Of a stretch of 64,000 nucleotides of DNA, positions 55,542 to 63,716 are shown piece after piece. The position numbers and the translations under genes were made by a program. Position 1 is the first letter of the stretch. The number at the start of each line of letters is the position of its first letter. The stretch comes from JAFNAG01 sp963739235 (GTDB lineage Bacteria > Acidobacteriota > UBA6911), in contig CAVTZY010000017.1 in the NCBI GenBank assembly GCA_963739235.1, positions 62,001 to 126,000 on the forward strand. Direction: 5' to 3'. The notes beneath the pieces are model-generated. The model made no database searches, was not told the DNA's origin, and saw only the letters and a program-made list of their open reading frames with translations.

Positions 55542-56261
55542 ATGAAAAAAAATGGCAAAAAGAGTCGCAAAAAATCGTGCGCACCAAGAACAAAACTCCA
55601 GCTCCCGGATCTTGACCAGGCCAAAACAGCAGTACTTCTCACCCTGCGTTCCCCGGAATCGCAGCGCGGATACCGGCATGCGATCGATGAATTCATAAGC
55701 TGGTATTGTTCGGAGCCACGCGTGTCGTTCAACAAAACCGTCGTGACGCGGTACAAAGGATTCCTCGAGGACCGCCAACTGGCTTCCGGAACGATCAACG
55801 TCAGATTGGCAGCGGTGAGACGGCTCGCATATATGGCAGCTGATGCCGGATTGCTCAGCCCTGAACTCGCGGCCGGCATCCGGCGCGTGAAAGGAGCCAA
55901 GAAACTCGGCATTCGGCTTGGGAATTGGCTCACGGCCGATGAAGCTCAATCCCTGCTGCACCTGCCGGCCTTGGACACGATCGCAGGAAAACGCGACCGT
56001 GCGATTTTGGGAATTATGCTTGGCTGTGGCCTGCGCCGCCGCGAACTGTCCGAACTGACCCTCAATCATCTGCAGCGGCGTGAAAATCACTGGGCCATCG
56101 TTGATATGACGGGAAAGGGTGAGCACTTCAGAACCGTTCCCGTTCCAGACTGGGTGAAGCAAGCCGTTGACGATTGGCTGGCGGCGGCAGGCATCATCAA
56201 CGGAAACTTGTTTCGTTGTGGCGCGCGCAGCGGGAAGGTCTGGGGATTCAGTCCGAGATTT
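55542..56261 (+). pseudogene. tyrosine recombinase/phage-type integrase, 3'-truncated
   Basis: The N-terminal core-binding domain (SPESQRGYRHAIDEFISWYC, TINVRLAAVRRLAYMAADAGLL) and the first part of the catalytic domain are normal: GIMLGCGLRRRELSELTL with catalytic Arg, and MTGKGEHFRTVPVPDWV with the Lys region. After about residue 237 (GKVWG) similarity ends abruptly. The HxxR box and tyrosine are absent, and the DNA becomes the 3' flank of the oppositely oriented GH127 operon. The frame stays open by chance to 56546. Confidence 0.8.
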
Positions 56262-56306
56262 CGGATAGGAAGATCAAACTGCCGTTTTGTGCCCGCTCTG
56301 GGAGCA

Positions 56307-56504
56307 CTACCAGATGCTGATCCGGTCATTCTCCCGTCTCGCAGCATCCAAGCGCGCGCTTTGCGCCGTCGTACCACGCGGGAACTTCGCAATGGCTTCC
56401 TTTTTCAAGGCCTCAGCCCGCTCACTTTCTTGCTGGATTTCGTAGCCTCTAATTGCGACTCGATAGAATTCCTCCGTACGGCCGCGCACCACAAGGCTTT
56501 TCAC
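56307..56504 (-). CDS. small helical protein coupled to the GH127 gene
   Basis: 65 codons from GTG 56504, overlapping the GH127 TGA. The sequence is charged and helical (EEFYRVAIRGYEIQQESERAEALKKEAIAKF) with a basic end. No family recognised, and no own ribosome site except bases in the preceding coding sequence. It may be a downstream gene fragment. Confidence 0.35.
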   Translation of the reverse strand: MKSLVVRGRTEEFYRVAIRGYEIQQESERAEALKKEAIAKFPRGTTAQSARLDAARRENDRISIW

Positions 56505-58417
56505 CACAGCACGCGGCGGTGCTTGGGATCGAAATACATGCGGTAGCGCTCCAGCTCGACGAAGCGGTAGAACGGCTTGAAGGCATTGCGCTGCGACACC
56601 ACCGGCTCGTTGTTGATCTGGAAGATGGCCGGATCGTTCGCCAGAGGCTTCATCAGCTTGTCCAGTTCGTCGTCGCTCGCCGGGATATCCGACAGCCACT
56701 TGTGCGGATCCTCCTGCCCGTAAACCGTCGGCCCGCGCACGATGGCGATGCGATTGGGATGCTGTTCGTCGATCGGCACACGGCGGAAGTGCAGCGGGAT
56801 CGTGATCTCCACCGTGTCGCCCGACTTCCACTCGCGGCTGACCGTGGCCCACTGGCCCGGCTTGATGTCCACCGTTTGCGCCTGTCCGTTGACCTTGATG
56901 GTCATGCCCTTCGACCAGCCCGGCACGCGCAGTTTGAGCGCGAACGTCGCCGGCTGCTCCATCGTCAGCCTGAGCGTGCTGGTATCGGCTTCGGGATATT
57001 CCGTCGTCTGCACCACCTTGACGGTGCCCGCCGGGCCTTTCCACTCCACCTCCGAGGGCAGGTAAAGGTTGATGCAGAGCCCCTTGGCGTCCTTGAAATA
57101 AACGAGGTTCGAATACTCGGTGATGTTCTGGAAATACGTGCCCGAGCAGCAGGTGAACGCGTTTCGCGAGTAATATTTCAGGTCCGAGCCGAGGTGATAA
57201 TCCATGTAATACATGTGCGTGCCGCGATCCTTGATCTGCAGCGCCGCGCCGACGCCGTTGTAAAGCAGCCGCTCGATCCAGTCGCCATAGCGCGCCTCGC
57301 CGGTGTACATCATCAGGTATTTCGAGACCTTGATCGCCGCCCATGAACAGCAGGGGCACTCGAAGCTGGCCGAGTAAACTTCCAGCGAATCGCCCAGCGC
57401 GCCGTCGGAGTAAACGAAGCGCTCGTCCGGGCCGTAGCCGCCGGTGGCATAGGTCTGGCGCTTCTGCATCCAATCGTAGAAATTCCTGAGTATGCGCAGA
57501 TACTTCTCGTCGCCCGTCACGTCGTAGGCCAGCGCCGCGCTCGAGAAGCTGTTGCAATGGCTGTAAGCGTGCACGCCCTGGGCGTCCCTGGGGTCGGCCG
57601 TCCCGCCGAACTTGTCCCAATAGGCCGGATAGAGCCAGACGTCTGCGAACTCTTTGTATATCGACTTGCCGGTAAGTTGGTAGGCGCGGTAGAGGTTCTC
57701 TGCCATCGTGTACCACTCACCGGGGCGGCCGGAGTGCAATTCCCAAGGCTCGCGATTGGCCGCCACGCGGTCGCGATTGAAGGCCGGCACGGCGGCCTCG
57801 GTGATCTTGTCGCACAGCGCCAGGGCTTCGGGGTGGCCGCCATAGTGGTGCATGTCGAGCAGGCCGCCGACCAGCTTCTCATAGGGATAATGGTTCAGGC
57901 CGCCGGTTGCGCCACCGCCGCGTCCGCCGCCGCGCGCGGCGCCGCTGGACATGCCCGGCCAGCACTTGGCGTATTCGCTGACCAGGATGTTGGCCTTCTC
58001 CAGCAGGTCCTTGTCGCCGTAAGCGCGCTGCATGCGCGCCATGGACTGGAGCCACTGGCCGAAGACGGTGTTGGAATTTGGGCTGGCCCAGCCGCCAAGG
58101 GCCCTGCCGGGGGCGTTGGCCGTGCCAGCCGCCACGCGATAGCCGTGCAGGATGTCGTCATTGGAGAGACCCAGGTAGAAATCGCGGCCGGCCGAGGCCT
58201 GGCGCTGCCAGAGGCTCTGGCGCAGGGTGACGCCGGCGTAGTCGAAGGGCTCGAGCACCACCTTCTTGTAGGGGGTCGTTTTGCTTAAGACCGCCGTCGC
58301 GCCCCCTGTGTTTTGCGCCGCCGGCACGCTCACGGCCAGCGGCGTCAACGCGACCGAGGCCGCTGCCGCCGAGCCCATGGTCCCTAGGAAATTGCGCCTG
58401 CTCAGCTTCTCGTCCAT
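56501..58417 (-). CDS. TAT-exported GH127 beta-L-arabinofuranosidase-like glycoside hydrolase
   Basis: 638 residues from ATG 58417, preceded by GGGAGGTGG. Twin-arginine signal SRRNFLGTMGSAAAASVA. The (alpha/alpha)6 barrel of the DUF1680/GH127 family is clear: LGGWASPNSNTVFGQWLQSMARMQ, GGLNHYPYEKLVGGLLDMHHYGG, THCNSFSSAALAY-like segment (AYSHCNSFSSAAL). The Glu/Cys site typical of the family is represented by SFECPCCSWAAIK and NAFTCCSGTYFQNITEY. C-terminal beta domains end at LW. It probably removes beta-L-arabinofuranose from plant cell-wall glycans in the periplasm. Confidence 0.92.
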   Translation of the reverse strand: MDEKLSRRNFLGTMGSAAAASVALTPLAVSVPAAQNTGGATAVLSKTTPYKKVVLEPFDYAGVTLRQSLWQRQASAGRDFYLGLSNDDILHGYRVAAGTANAPGRALGGWASPNSNTVFGQWLQSMARMQRAYGDKDLLEKANILVSEYAKCWPGMSSGAARGGGRGGGATGGLNHYPYEKLVGGLLDMHHYGGHPEALALCDKITEAAVPAFNRDRVAANREPWELHSGRPGEWYTMAENLYRAYQLTGKSIYKEFADVWLYPAYWDKFGGTADPRDAQGVHAYSHCNSFSSAALAYDVTGDEKYLRILRNFYDWMQKRQTYATGGYGPDERFVYSDGALGDSLEVYSASFECPCCSWAAIKVSKYLMMYTGEARYGDWIERLLYNGVGAALQIKDRGTHMYYMDYHLGSDLKYYSRNAFTCCSGTYFQNITEYSNLVYFKDAKGLCINLYLPSEVEWKGPAGTVKVVQTTEYPEADTSTLRLTMEQPATFALKLRVPGWSKGMTIKVNGQAQTVDIKPGQWATVSREWKSGDTVEITIPLHFRRVPIDEQHPNRIAIVRGPTVYGQEDPHKWLSDIPASDDELDKLMKPLANDPAIFQINNEPVVSQRNAFKPFYRFVELERYRMYFDPKHRRVLW

Positions 58418-58432
58418 TTCGCCACCTCCCAT

Positions 58433-59094
58433 TTCGGGGCTCGCCCGAGCCCCTGGTTCAAAGTTACGGCGTGGCCCCTGTGGCCGGGCCGCGGTCCGCC
58501 TTTTGACTCATTGCATGGTTGTCCAGAGTATCCGACAAACAGGAACGCGGCGTCCGCGGCGTTGCCGACGAGAGGATCCAAGAGCGGCGCGTTCGCGCGG
58601 CGCAGCCCGCGCGTCTTCGCTCGCCCCCCCTGTTCCATTTATCCAAAGCTACCATATCGCGCCGGCTTCGGATCGCCAATCTTTTTTTGGCCTCAAAACC
58701 TACTCATTGATCTGATGCAACTCTTTCCTCAGCCGTTCGGACTCCTTGAGGTTGCGACGGTCGATCAGGACATACAGAAGAGCACTACTGGCACACGAAG
58801 TGCGGTTTTTTGACCTGATCAAAGTGGCAGCCGTTCCCGTGCTCCTCGTTCGTCAGTGCGGCATCCTTGCCCTTCGCAACGATCTTCTCCAGTTCGAAAT
58901 GGCGCGACTCGCCGCAAAAATCACATTTTGGATCAGCGAATAGCGGAGTCAGAGCGGCCCTTTTTTTTATCACCGATTGGTTATGTACGATTTCGCCACA
59001 ATACATCCCTAATCCTGGTTCCGCATGGATGGATAACCGTAAGTGCTTTAAAATATAGATGAATGGAGGGTGGTGGGCAGGGCAAGGGATCGGA
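58433..59094. other. 662-bp spacer with only doubtful small frames
   Basis: On the minus strand a 73-codon frame (58785-59006) has CDFCGE and HFVC motifs, and just after it another frame reads LLYVLIDRRNLKESERLRKEL to a stop near 58705. They could be the pieces of a small broken gene. Neither has a convincing start. Confidence 0.3.
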
Positions 59095-59358
59095 TCAATG
59101 CCGCCGGTATGCTTCGCGGCGGTGTCGGACTCTCACGACGGCAATCAGCAGCACCTCATCCCGGATTTCGTAAAGGATGCGGTAGTGTCCTACCCGGACG
59201 CGGTAGGAGTTTTCGCTGCCGGAAAGCTTTTCAGCTCCCGGAGGACGCGGGCTATCGGCCAAGGAGTCAATTTTCCTTGCTACCCGCTGGAGGATTTCTC
59301 CGGACAGGGATTTTATATCGCGGCGTGCTGAGGGAAGGAATTTAATGGTGTAGGACAC
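59095..59358 (-). CDS. RelE/ParE-family toxin
   Basis: 87 residues with the RelE fold pattern: YTIKFLPSARRDIKSL, ILQRVARKIDSLADSPRPPGAEKLSG, and the core NSYRVRVGHYRILYEIRDEVLLIAVVRVRHRREAYRR with conserved Arg and Tyr residues. GTG start immediately after the antitoxin TAG. Family members cleave ribosome-bound mRNA or poison gyrase; the RVGHYRILYEI motif favours the RelE mRNA-cleaving type. Confidence 0.9.
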   Translation of the reverse strand: MSYTIKFLPSARRDIKSLSGEILQRVARKIDSLADSPRPPGAEKLSGSENSYRVRVGHYRILYEIRDEVLLIAVVRVRHRREAYRRH

Positions 59359-59607
59359 CTAGATCCCAAGCTCCTTCTTGATGTCCTCCCACGGAATACT
59401 GGCTCCCGGTTCCTCCATGGCCTTTTTCATAGCAGCCAGGTCGAGCTTGTCCTCGAGCTCACGGAGGAGGTTGAAGTCATCCATGGACACGAGGGCTGCC
59501 ACATCCTTTTTGTTCCTCTGGAGGACAATCCTCTCGCCCCCAAAGGCTACTTTATTAATGGTGTCTGCCAGGTCTTCCCTGAGTTGAGATGCCGTTAACC
59601 GAGTCAT
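59359..59607 (-). CDS. Phd/YefM-family antitoxin
   Basis: 82 residues: N-terminal DNA-binding half (TASQLREDLADTINKVAFGGERIVLQRNKKDVAALVSMDDFNLL) and a C-terminal helical tail that would wrap the toxin (LAAMKKAMEEPGASIPWEDIKKEL). Ribosome site GAGG before the ATG at 59607. With the toxin it forms a type II module that should repress its own promoter. Confidence 0.9.
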   Translation of the reverse strand: MTRLTASQLREDLADTINKVAFGGERIVLQRNKKDVAALVSMDDFNLLRELEDKLDLAAMKKAMEEPGASIPWEDIKKELGI

Positions 59608-59635
59608 TTTACTAACCTCACATTTTGTACTATTC

Positions 59636-59648
59636 GTATAAATTATAC
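59636..59648. promoter_or_regulatory. 13-bp perfect palindrome, likely operator of the toxin-antitoxin operon
   Basis: GTATAAATTATAC is 29 bases upstream of the antitoxin start. It also contains a TATAAT-like -10 on the minus strand (TATAAT in GTATAATTTATAC), so antitoxin binding would cover the promoter. The following 59649-59992 holds no supported gene. Confidence 0.55.
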
Positions 59649-59992
59649 ATCATGGTGCCGGCCATAGGATCGTTTTTTTGTCAGCAGTGAATTCGATTCA
59701 GAGTCGAGTACGGCGGCTATCGGAGGCGGCCAGCACTGAACGGCTGCTCGAAAGATCAGAATCTGAGGTCCGGACGAAATAACGGCAAGACCGGAGAAGT
59801 GGATTATTGCTTCCTGCCTCCGGATGAGTCCCGCGATGAGCGACGAAACTGCTTGATAATGAGCTCGCGAAATCCCGGGGGCGTCCCACGCGATTCCATG
59901 GTTCGGTGCAATCACACTCGCCGAATCATCTGGTGAACATGTGGGAGGTCCACGGGTATTCCCGGGTGTTGCGGGTTTTTCGAGTTGAAGAA

Positions 59993-60802
59993 CTAACGAA
60001 TTTCCCGGGCCGCCGCCAGCATTTCTTCCGCCCGGGCGCGCACACGGATGTCTTCGGTGAAGTTCGTCCAGCGAATCGTGCCTGTGGAGTCGACCAGAAA
60101 TTCCGCCGGGCGGGAAATATCACTCTCCCCGGGTCCGCCTCCCACGTGCAAAAGGCGATACTGACGGATCGTTTCCGCCTTCGGGTCCGACAAGATTGGA
60201 AAAGCGTATCCTGCGGTCTTGACCAGATCGGCGGACTGTTGCACCGAGTCTACGCTGATGGCCACCGGACGAACCCCGGCCCGGCTGAATTCGTCAAGGT
60301 TCTTTTTGATACCTCGTAACTCGAGGTTGCAGAACGGTCACCAATATCCGCGGTAGAAGACCAGCAGTACGGCCTTGGGTTTGCCATCCGGCCGCGGCGA
60401 ATTGGCCAGGGGCGTATTCAGAAGACTTGTAAGCGAAACCTGCGCGCCGCTGGTGTCTGTCAGGGTAAACTCCGGCGCTCTCTGCCCGGCGCGCGGCGCG
60501 TCGGCGGCGTCAGGAATGTGCCGGGCAACATAAAAAGCAAAGATCGTTAAGGTGAACATCAGGCAGGCCAGCGCGGTGACGATCGACCCGGAGACCTTGC
60601 CCCGGTAAATCCCCGGCTGTCCGAAGGCGCGCCGCAGTACGGCGACGCACAGCCCCAGAGCCGCGACAAACAGAGCCAGACCGAGCCAGGGAAGCATCCT
60701 CTCCCCGGCAAACTGCCAGAAAAACAGGAAATTGCTGAGAAATGCCAGCGCGGTCACGATCCAGGCGGCCGTAAGAAGCTGATGGCGACGTTGTTGGGAC
60801 AT
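59993..60802 (-). CDS. membrane-anchored AhpC/TSA-family redoxin, candidate selenoprotein (UxxC)
   Basis: 269 residues if the in-frame TGA at 60338-60340 is read as selenocysteine. Three membrane helices (about 10-30, 37-58, 70-92) precede a thioredoxin-fold domain: PEFTLTDTSGAQVSLTSLL, then VLLVFYRGYW-TGA-PFCNLELRGIKKNL. Relatives have CPxC at this point, so Sec155 would replace the first cysteine and Cys158 is kept. After the TGA the frame continues 114 conserved-looking codons (RPVAISVDSVQQSADLVKTAGYAFPILSDP, RPAEFLVDSTGTIRW) to the stop at 59993. A SECIS-like hairpin follows directly. It is probably a peroxidase or disulfide reductase facing one side of the cytoplasmic membrane. The alternative is a nonsense mutation of TGC or TGT. 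Confidence 0.8.
60311..60327 (-). promoter_or_regulatory. candidate bacterial SECIS element
   Basis: On the coding strand, ACCTCG-AGTTA-CGAGGT forms a perfect 6-bp stem with a 5-base loop. The loop begins 17 bases after the TGA and has G as its second base. As I recall the bacterial SECIS model, the apical loop lies about 16-37 bases after UGA with a G among its first two bases, so both conditions are met. It lies within the coding sequence, as required for SelB recruitment in bacteria. Confidence 0.65.
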
Positions 60803-61243
60803 GGCTTGTACCTGATTCTTCCTTTCCCTTCTCTTCTGTTTTAGATTCTAGCAAAGTTTTTGCAAAATTCCGAGCGGTCGCGATTCAGGTACTCAGTATT
60901 AGACTCTACTTCGAGTGTCGATCTGCATAGGGTCGGGCCGCAGTCATGCGCGCGCATAGGCCGCCTTAGATGAATCTGCGGTTCAGACAGTGGAAAAAAC
61001 TTTGCCACGAATGTCACGAATGAAGATAGGGGCCACCAGGGGTGTGCCAGGCCCGACCCTGTCATGCTGGCACAGATCGGACTTTCCTGTTTGACCCTCT
61101 GGAGGTCTCGATTAGAATCCATCTGGGCCGGCTCGAGCAACACTGGTGAAGATTACGGCATCATCGGGTGAACCGGCAGGACCAGACCGCAATAATAGGA
61201 GGCACAGAATGTTCAACGCGCGCACACGCTTTATTTAGGCCAA

Positions 61244-61559
61244 GGGGTCGGACCGCGCGAAACATATGCTTTTCCTGGACATACTCTTTTGGAAAGGGGG
61301 CAAAAGGGGCCTAAGGTGAATATTTTGAGGCTTTTTTCTGCATCTACGCCAAAATCATCTGATAAAGTTTCTCCATTCCTTATGTTACATCGCAATAAGT
61401 TGTATCGAGGGTTGGCCCTGCACGATTCACGATTGCAGTTACGGCGCTGGATCACCTTAGATTCAAGAATAGGCCTCAAAATATTGCGGCAACCCTTGGT
61501 TTGGCAGGTCTGGTCGGGCCTAAAATTACCGGTATCAACAATAAGCGTGGTCCGACCCC
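61244..61559. repeat. 316-bp segment bounded by inverted repeats
   Basis: GGGGTCGGACCGCGC at the left and its inverse GCGTGGTCCGACCCC at the right (14 of 15 matching) enclose a segment with no gene. It abuts a fragment of an SRPBCC gene on the right. It looks like a small non-autonomous mobile element or a RAYT/REP remnant. Between the redoxin and this element (60803-61243) no gene is seen. Confidence 0.6.
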
Positions 61560-61560
61560 A

Positions 61561-61647
61561 TTGCAACCCTTCCTAGGCGGCATGGGCAAAATGATCGGCA
61601 CCGACTTTGAAAAAGGCATTGCCCAAATGAAATCCGCCGCCGAAGTC
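61561..61647 (+). pseudogene. C-terminal fragment of an SRPBCC gene
   Basis: The plus-strand frame reads LGGMGKMIGTDFEKGIAQMKSAAE, nearly the same as the C-terminal helix of the intact SRPBCC protein at 35137-35670 (GGMDKMIGPDFEKGLALMKTAAE). Nothing of the rest of the gene remains. It begins exactly at the inverted-repeat segment, which may have caused the deletion. No gene lies from here to 61956. Confidence 0.7.
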
Positions 61648-61956
61648 CACTATCCAGGGCCGCATCAGGCAGCGAGTGCACTGATCATGGGAGACATGTA
61701 CCTTTTGCGCTAACTGCCGCAGGTAACGTTCCGGGTTCCTCTCTGCTCAGAGCGGGCGGTGATCGGCCCCATCCGCCTCGATTTTTTGCAGATTTCAGGT
61801 GTCGCAGGTCCCGCACCGTTTATAATAATGCTTCGATCACAACAGGCCGCCGGCAGGACACTGTCAAAGCTCGTTCCTCGGAAAAACCGGGGCAGCTTGC
61901 GACTGTGGAATATATGCTGTTCGGGCTGTGCCCCCTGCAAAGGCGGAGGGTTCCTG

Positions 61957-63513
61957 ATGAAGCTTCGTCGTTGCATGATCCTTATCCTTCTCCTGTTGAT
62001 GCCAATCGCGTGTTTGCAACGACGTGCTCCGCTGCGCGCGGCTGCGGCTGCCGGAGCCGCGCCGGAATTTCGAGCCTTGTGGGTTGACGGCTTTCACGGC
62101 GGGATACGATCTGCAGAGGAGGTGACGCAGCTGATCGGAGACGCAAAACGCGCCCACGTCAACGCGCTGATTGTGCAGGTGCGGCGGCGTGGAGACGCGC
62201 TCTATGCCAAGTCGTTTGAGCCGCCGATAGAAGATCCAAGCTACGACGGGAAATTCGACGGGCTGGCCGCGGTTCTGGAGGCCGCGCACGCTGAAGGCAT
62301 TGAAGTAAACGCCTGGATCAATGCCACGCCAATCTGGCGTGACGAGGCTCCGCCGAAAGACCCGCGACACGTTTACAACCAGCACGGACCGGCACAGACC
62401 GGCGACGCCAACTGGCTGACGCGCTCGCCCAAGGGAGAATCCAAATTCCCTGTCGGCTACTTCCTCGATCCGGGGAACCCGGGCGCCGCAGCTTACCTGG
62501 TGGAGGTTTACCTCAATATTGTCCGGAACTACCCGGTCGACGGGATCCACTTCGACTACATCCGCTACCCCGAGACCGAAGAGCGGCTGGAGCGGGGCGC
62601 GGGAGTCGGCTACAACGAAACCAGCCTGGCCCGATTCCGGCGCGCAACAGGCCGGACCGACACTCCGGCGCCCTCCGATGAACACTTCACAGAGTGGCGG
62701 CGGCAACAGGTAACGCAACTCGTGCGACGAATCTACATCGAAGCGAAAGCTCTCAACCCACACCTCAAGGTTTCTGCGGCAACTATCGCCTGGGGCAAAC
62801 CGCCAACCAGCGAGCGGGACTTCCTCGACATGTCCCCCGGCCAGCGAATTTTCCAGGATTGGAACGGATGGCTGAAGGAAGGCATCCTCGATCTGGCGAT
62901 CCCAATGAACTACGCCCGCGAGGCGGATCCAATTGTGCGCAGTTGGTTCGACGGTTGGATCCGCTGGGAGAAGCAGCACCGCCACGGACGTCAGATCGCG
63001 GTCGGCATCGGCGCCTATCTCAACTCGAAGGAATCGAACCTGGCACAGCTTGGCCGCGTTCGTCAGCCGCTCGGCAAGGGACGGGTTGACGGAATGTCCT
63101 TTTTTTCCTATTCCTCGATGTATGCGGCCCAACGCCAGAGCGCATCCTCGCCGTCCCAGGCTCCACCGGCCGATCGGTTTGAATACCTGTCGCAGGGTGC
63201 GAACGCGCCGTTTGCGCACCAGGCGCCGGTTCCGCGCATGCCCTGGATCGACAAGCCGATGATGGGCTGGATCGCGGGCATCGCGATCGGGCCGGACGGC
63301 AAAGGCATCGACGGCGCAACCGTCGAGATGGGCCGCGCCGGATGGTCGCTCTTCCGCCGCTCCGCCCGCACCGTGACCGATGGCACCGGTTGGTTTGGCT
63401 TTGCCGGCGTCGCTCCGGGTCGTTACGAAGTCCGATGCGGGCAGGCTGCGAAGGCGATGGTGGATGTTGCAGCCGATAAAGTCAGCCGGGCCGAGCTTCG
63501 CAGTCCGAAATAG
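61957..63513 (+). CDS. GHL10-type exported glycoside hydrolase with C-terminal carboxypeptidase-regulatory-like domain
   Basis: 518 residues. The ATG at 61957 follows GGCGGAGGG and yields a signal peptide (MILILLLLMPIAC, also a possible lipobox). The TIM-barrel part is of the GHL10/DUF187 family: EFRALWVDGFHGGIRSAEEVTQLIGDAKRAHVNALIVQVRRRGDALY, GFDGIHFDYIRYPE-like (YPVDGIHFDYIRYPE), and LDLAIPMNYAREAD. The Asp residues of HFDYIRYP are candidate catalytic residues. The C-terminal 80 residues (GWIAGIAIGPDGKGIDGATVEM...GYFGFAGVAPGRYEV-like) form a carboxypeptidase-regulatory-like beta domain. Substrate unknown; bacterial peptidoglycan or polysaccharides have been suggested for relatives. Confidence 0.9.
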   Translation: MKLRRCMILILLLLMPIACLQRRAPLRAAAAAGAAPEFRALWVDGFHGGIRSAEEVTQLIGDAKRAHVNALIVQVRRRGDALYAKSFEPPIEDPSYDGKFDGLAAVLEAAHAEGIEVNAWINATPIWRDEAPPKDPRHVYNQHGPAQTGDANWLTRSPKGESKFPVGYFLDPGNPGAAAYLVEVYLNIVRNYPVDGIHFDYIRYPETEERLERGAGVGYNETSLARFRRATGRTDTPAPSDEHFTEWRRQQVTQLVRRIYIEAKALNPHLKVSAATIAWGKPPTSERDFLDMSPGQRIFQDWNGWLKEGILDLAIPMNYAREADPIVRSWFDGWIRWEKQHRHGRQIAVGIGAYLNSKESNLAQLGRVRQPLGKGRVDGMSFFSYSSMYAAQRQSASSPSQAPPADRFEYLSQGANAPFAHQAPVPRMPWIDKPMMGWIAGIAIGPDGKGIDGATVEMGRAGWSLFRRSARTVTDGTGWFGFAGVAPGRYEVRCGQAAKAMVDVAADKVSRAELRSPK

Positions 63514-63716
63514 CGCGAACGACACCGACGAATTCGCTGACCATCAGACATAACGGCAACACCCATACAGGCATGACTATAAAAAGGGGCTGTGGGTATC
63601 CAGGCAGCCGCTTGTCCTGCTCAGCAAGATGGCCCCAAGACATGAAGTTATGCAAGGCTGGAACGACAATTGATAGACACTGGCTGGACATTCTGCAAAT
63701 GTAAGAGGAGACCCAA

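Noticed and set aside
61864..63525. Minus-strand frame of 553 codons opposite the GHL10 hydrolase
   Set aside because: No start support or domain; the plus-strand gene has signal peptide, ribosome site and family motifs.
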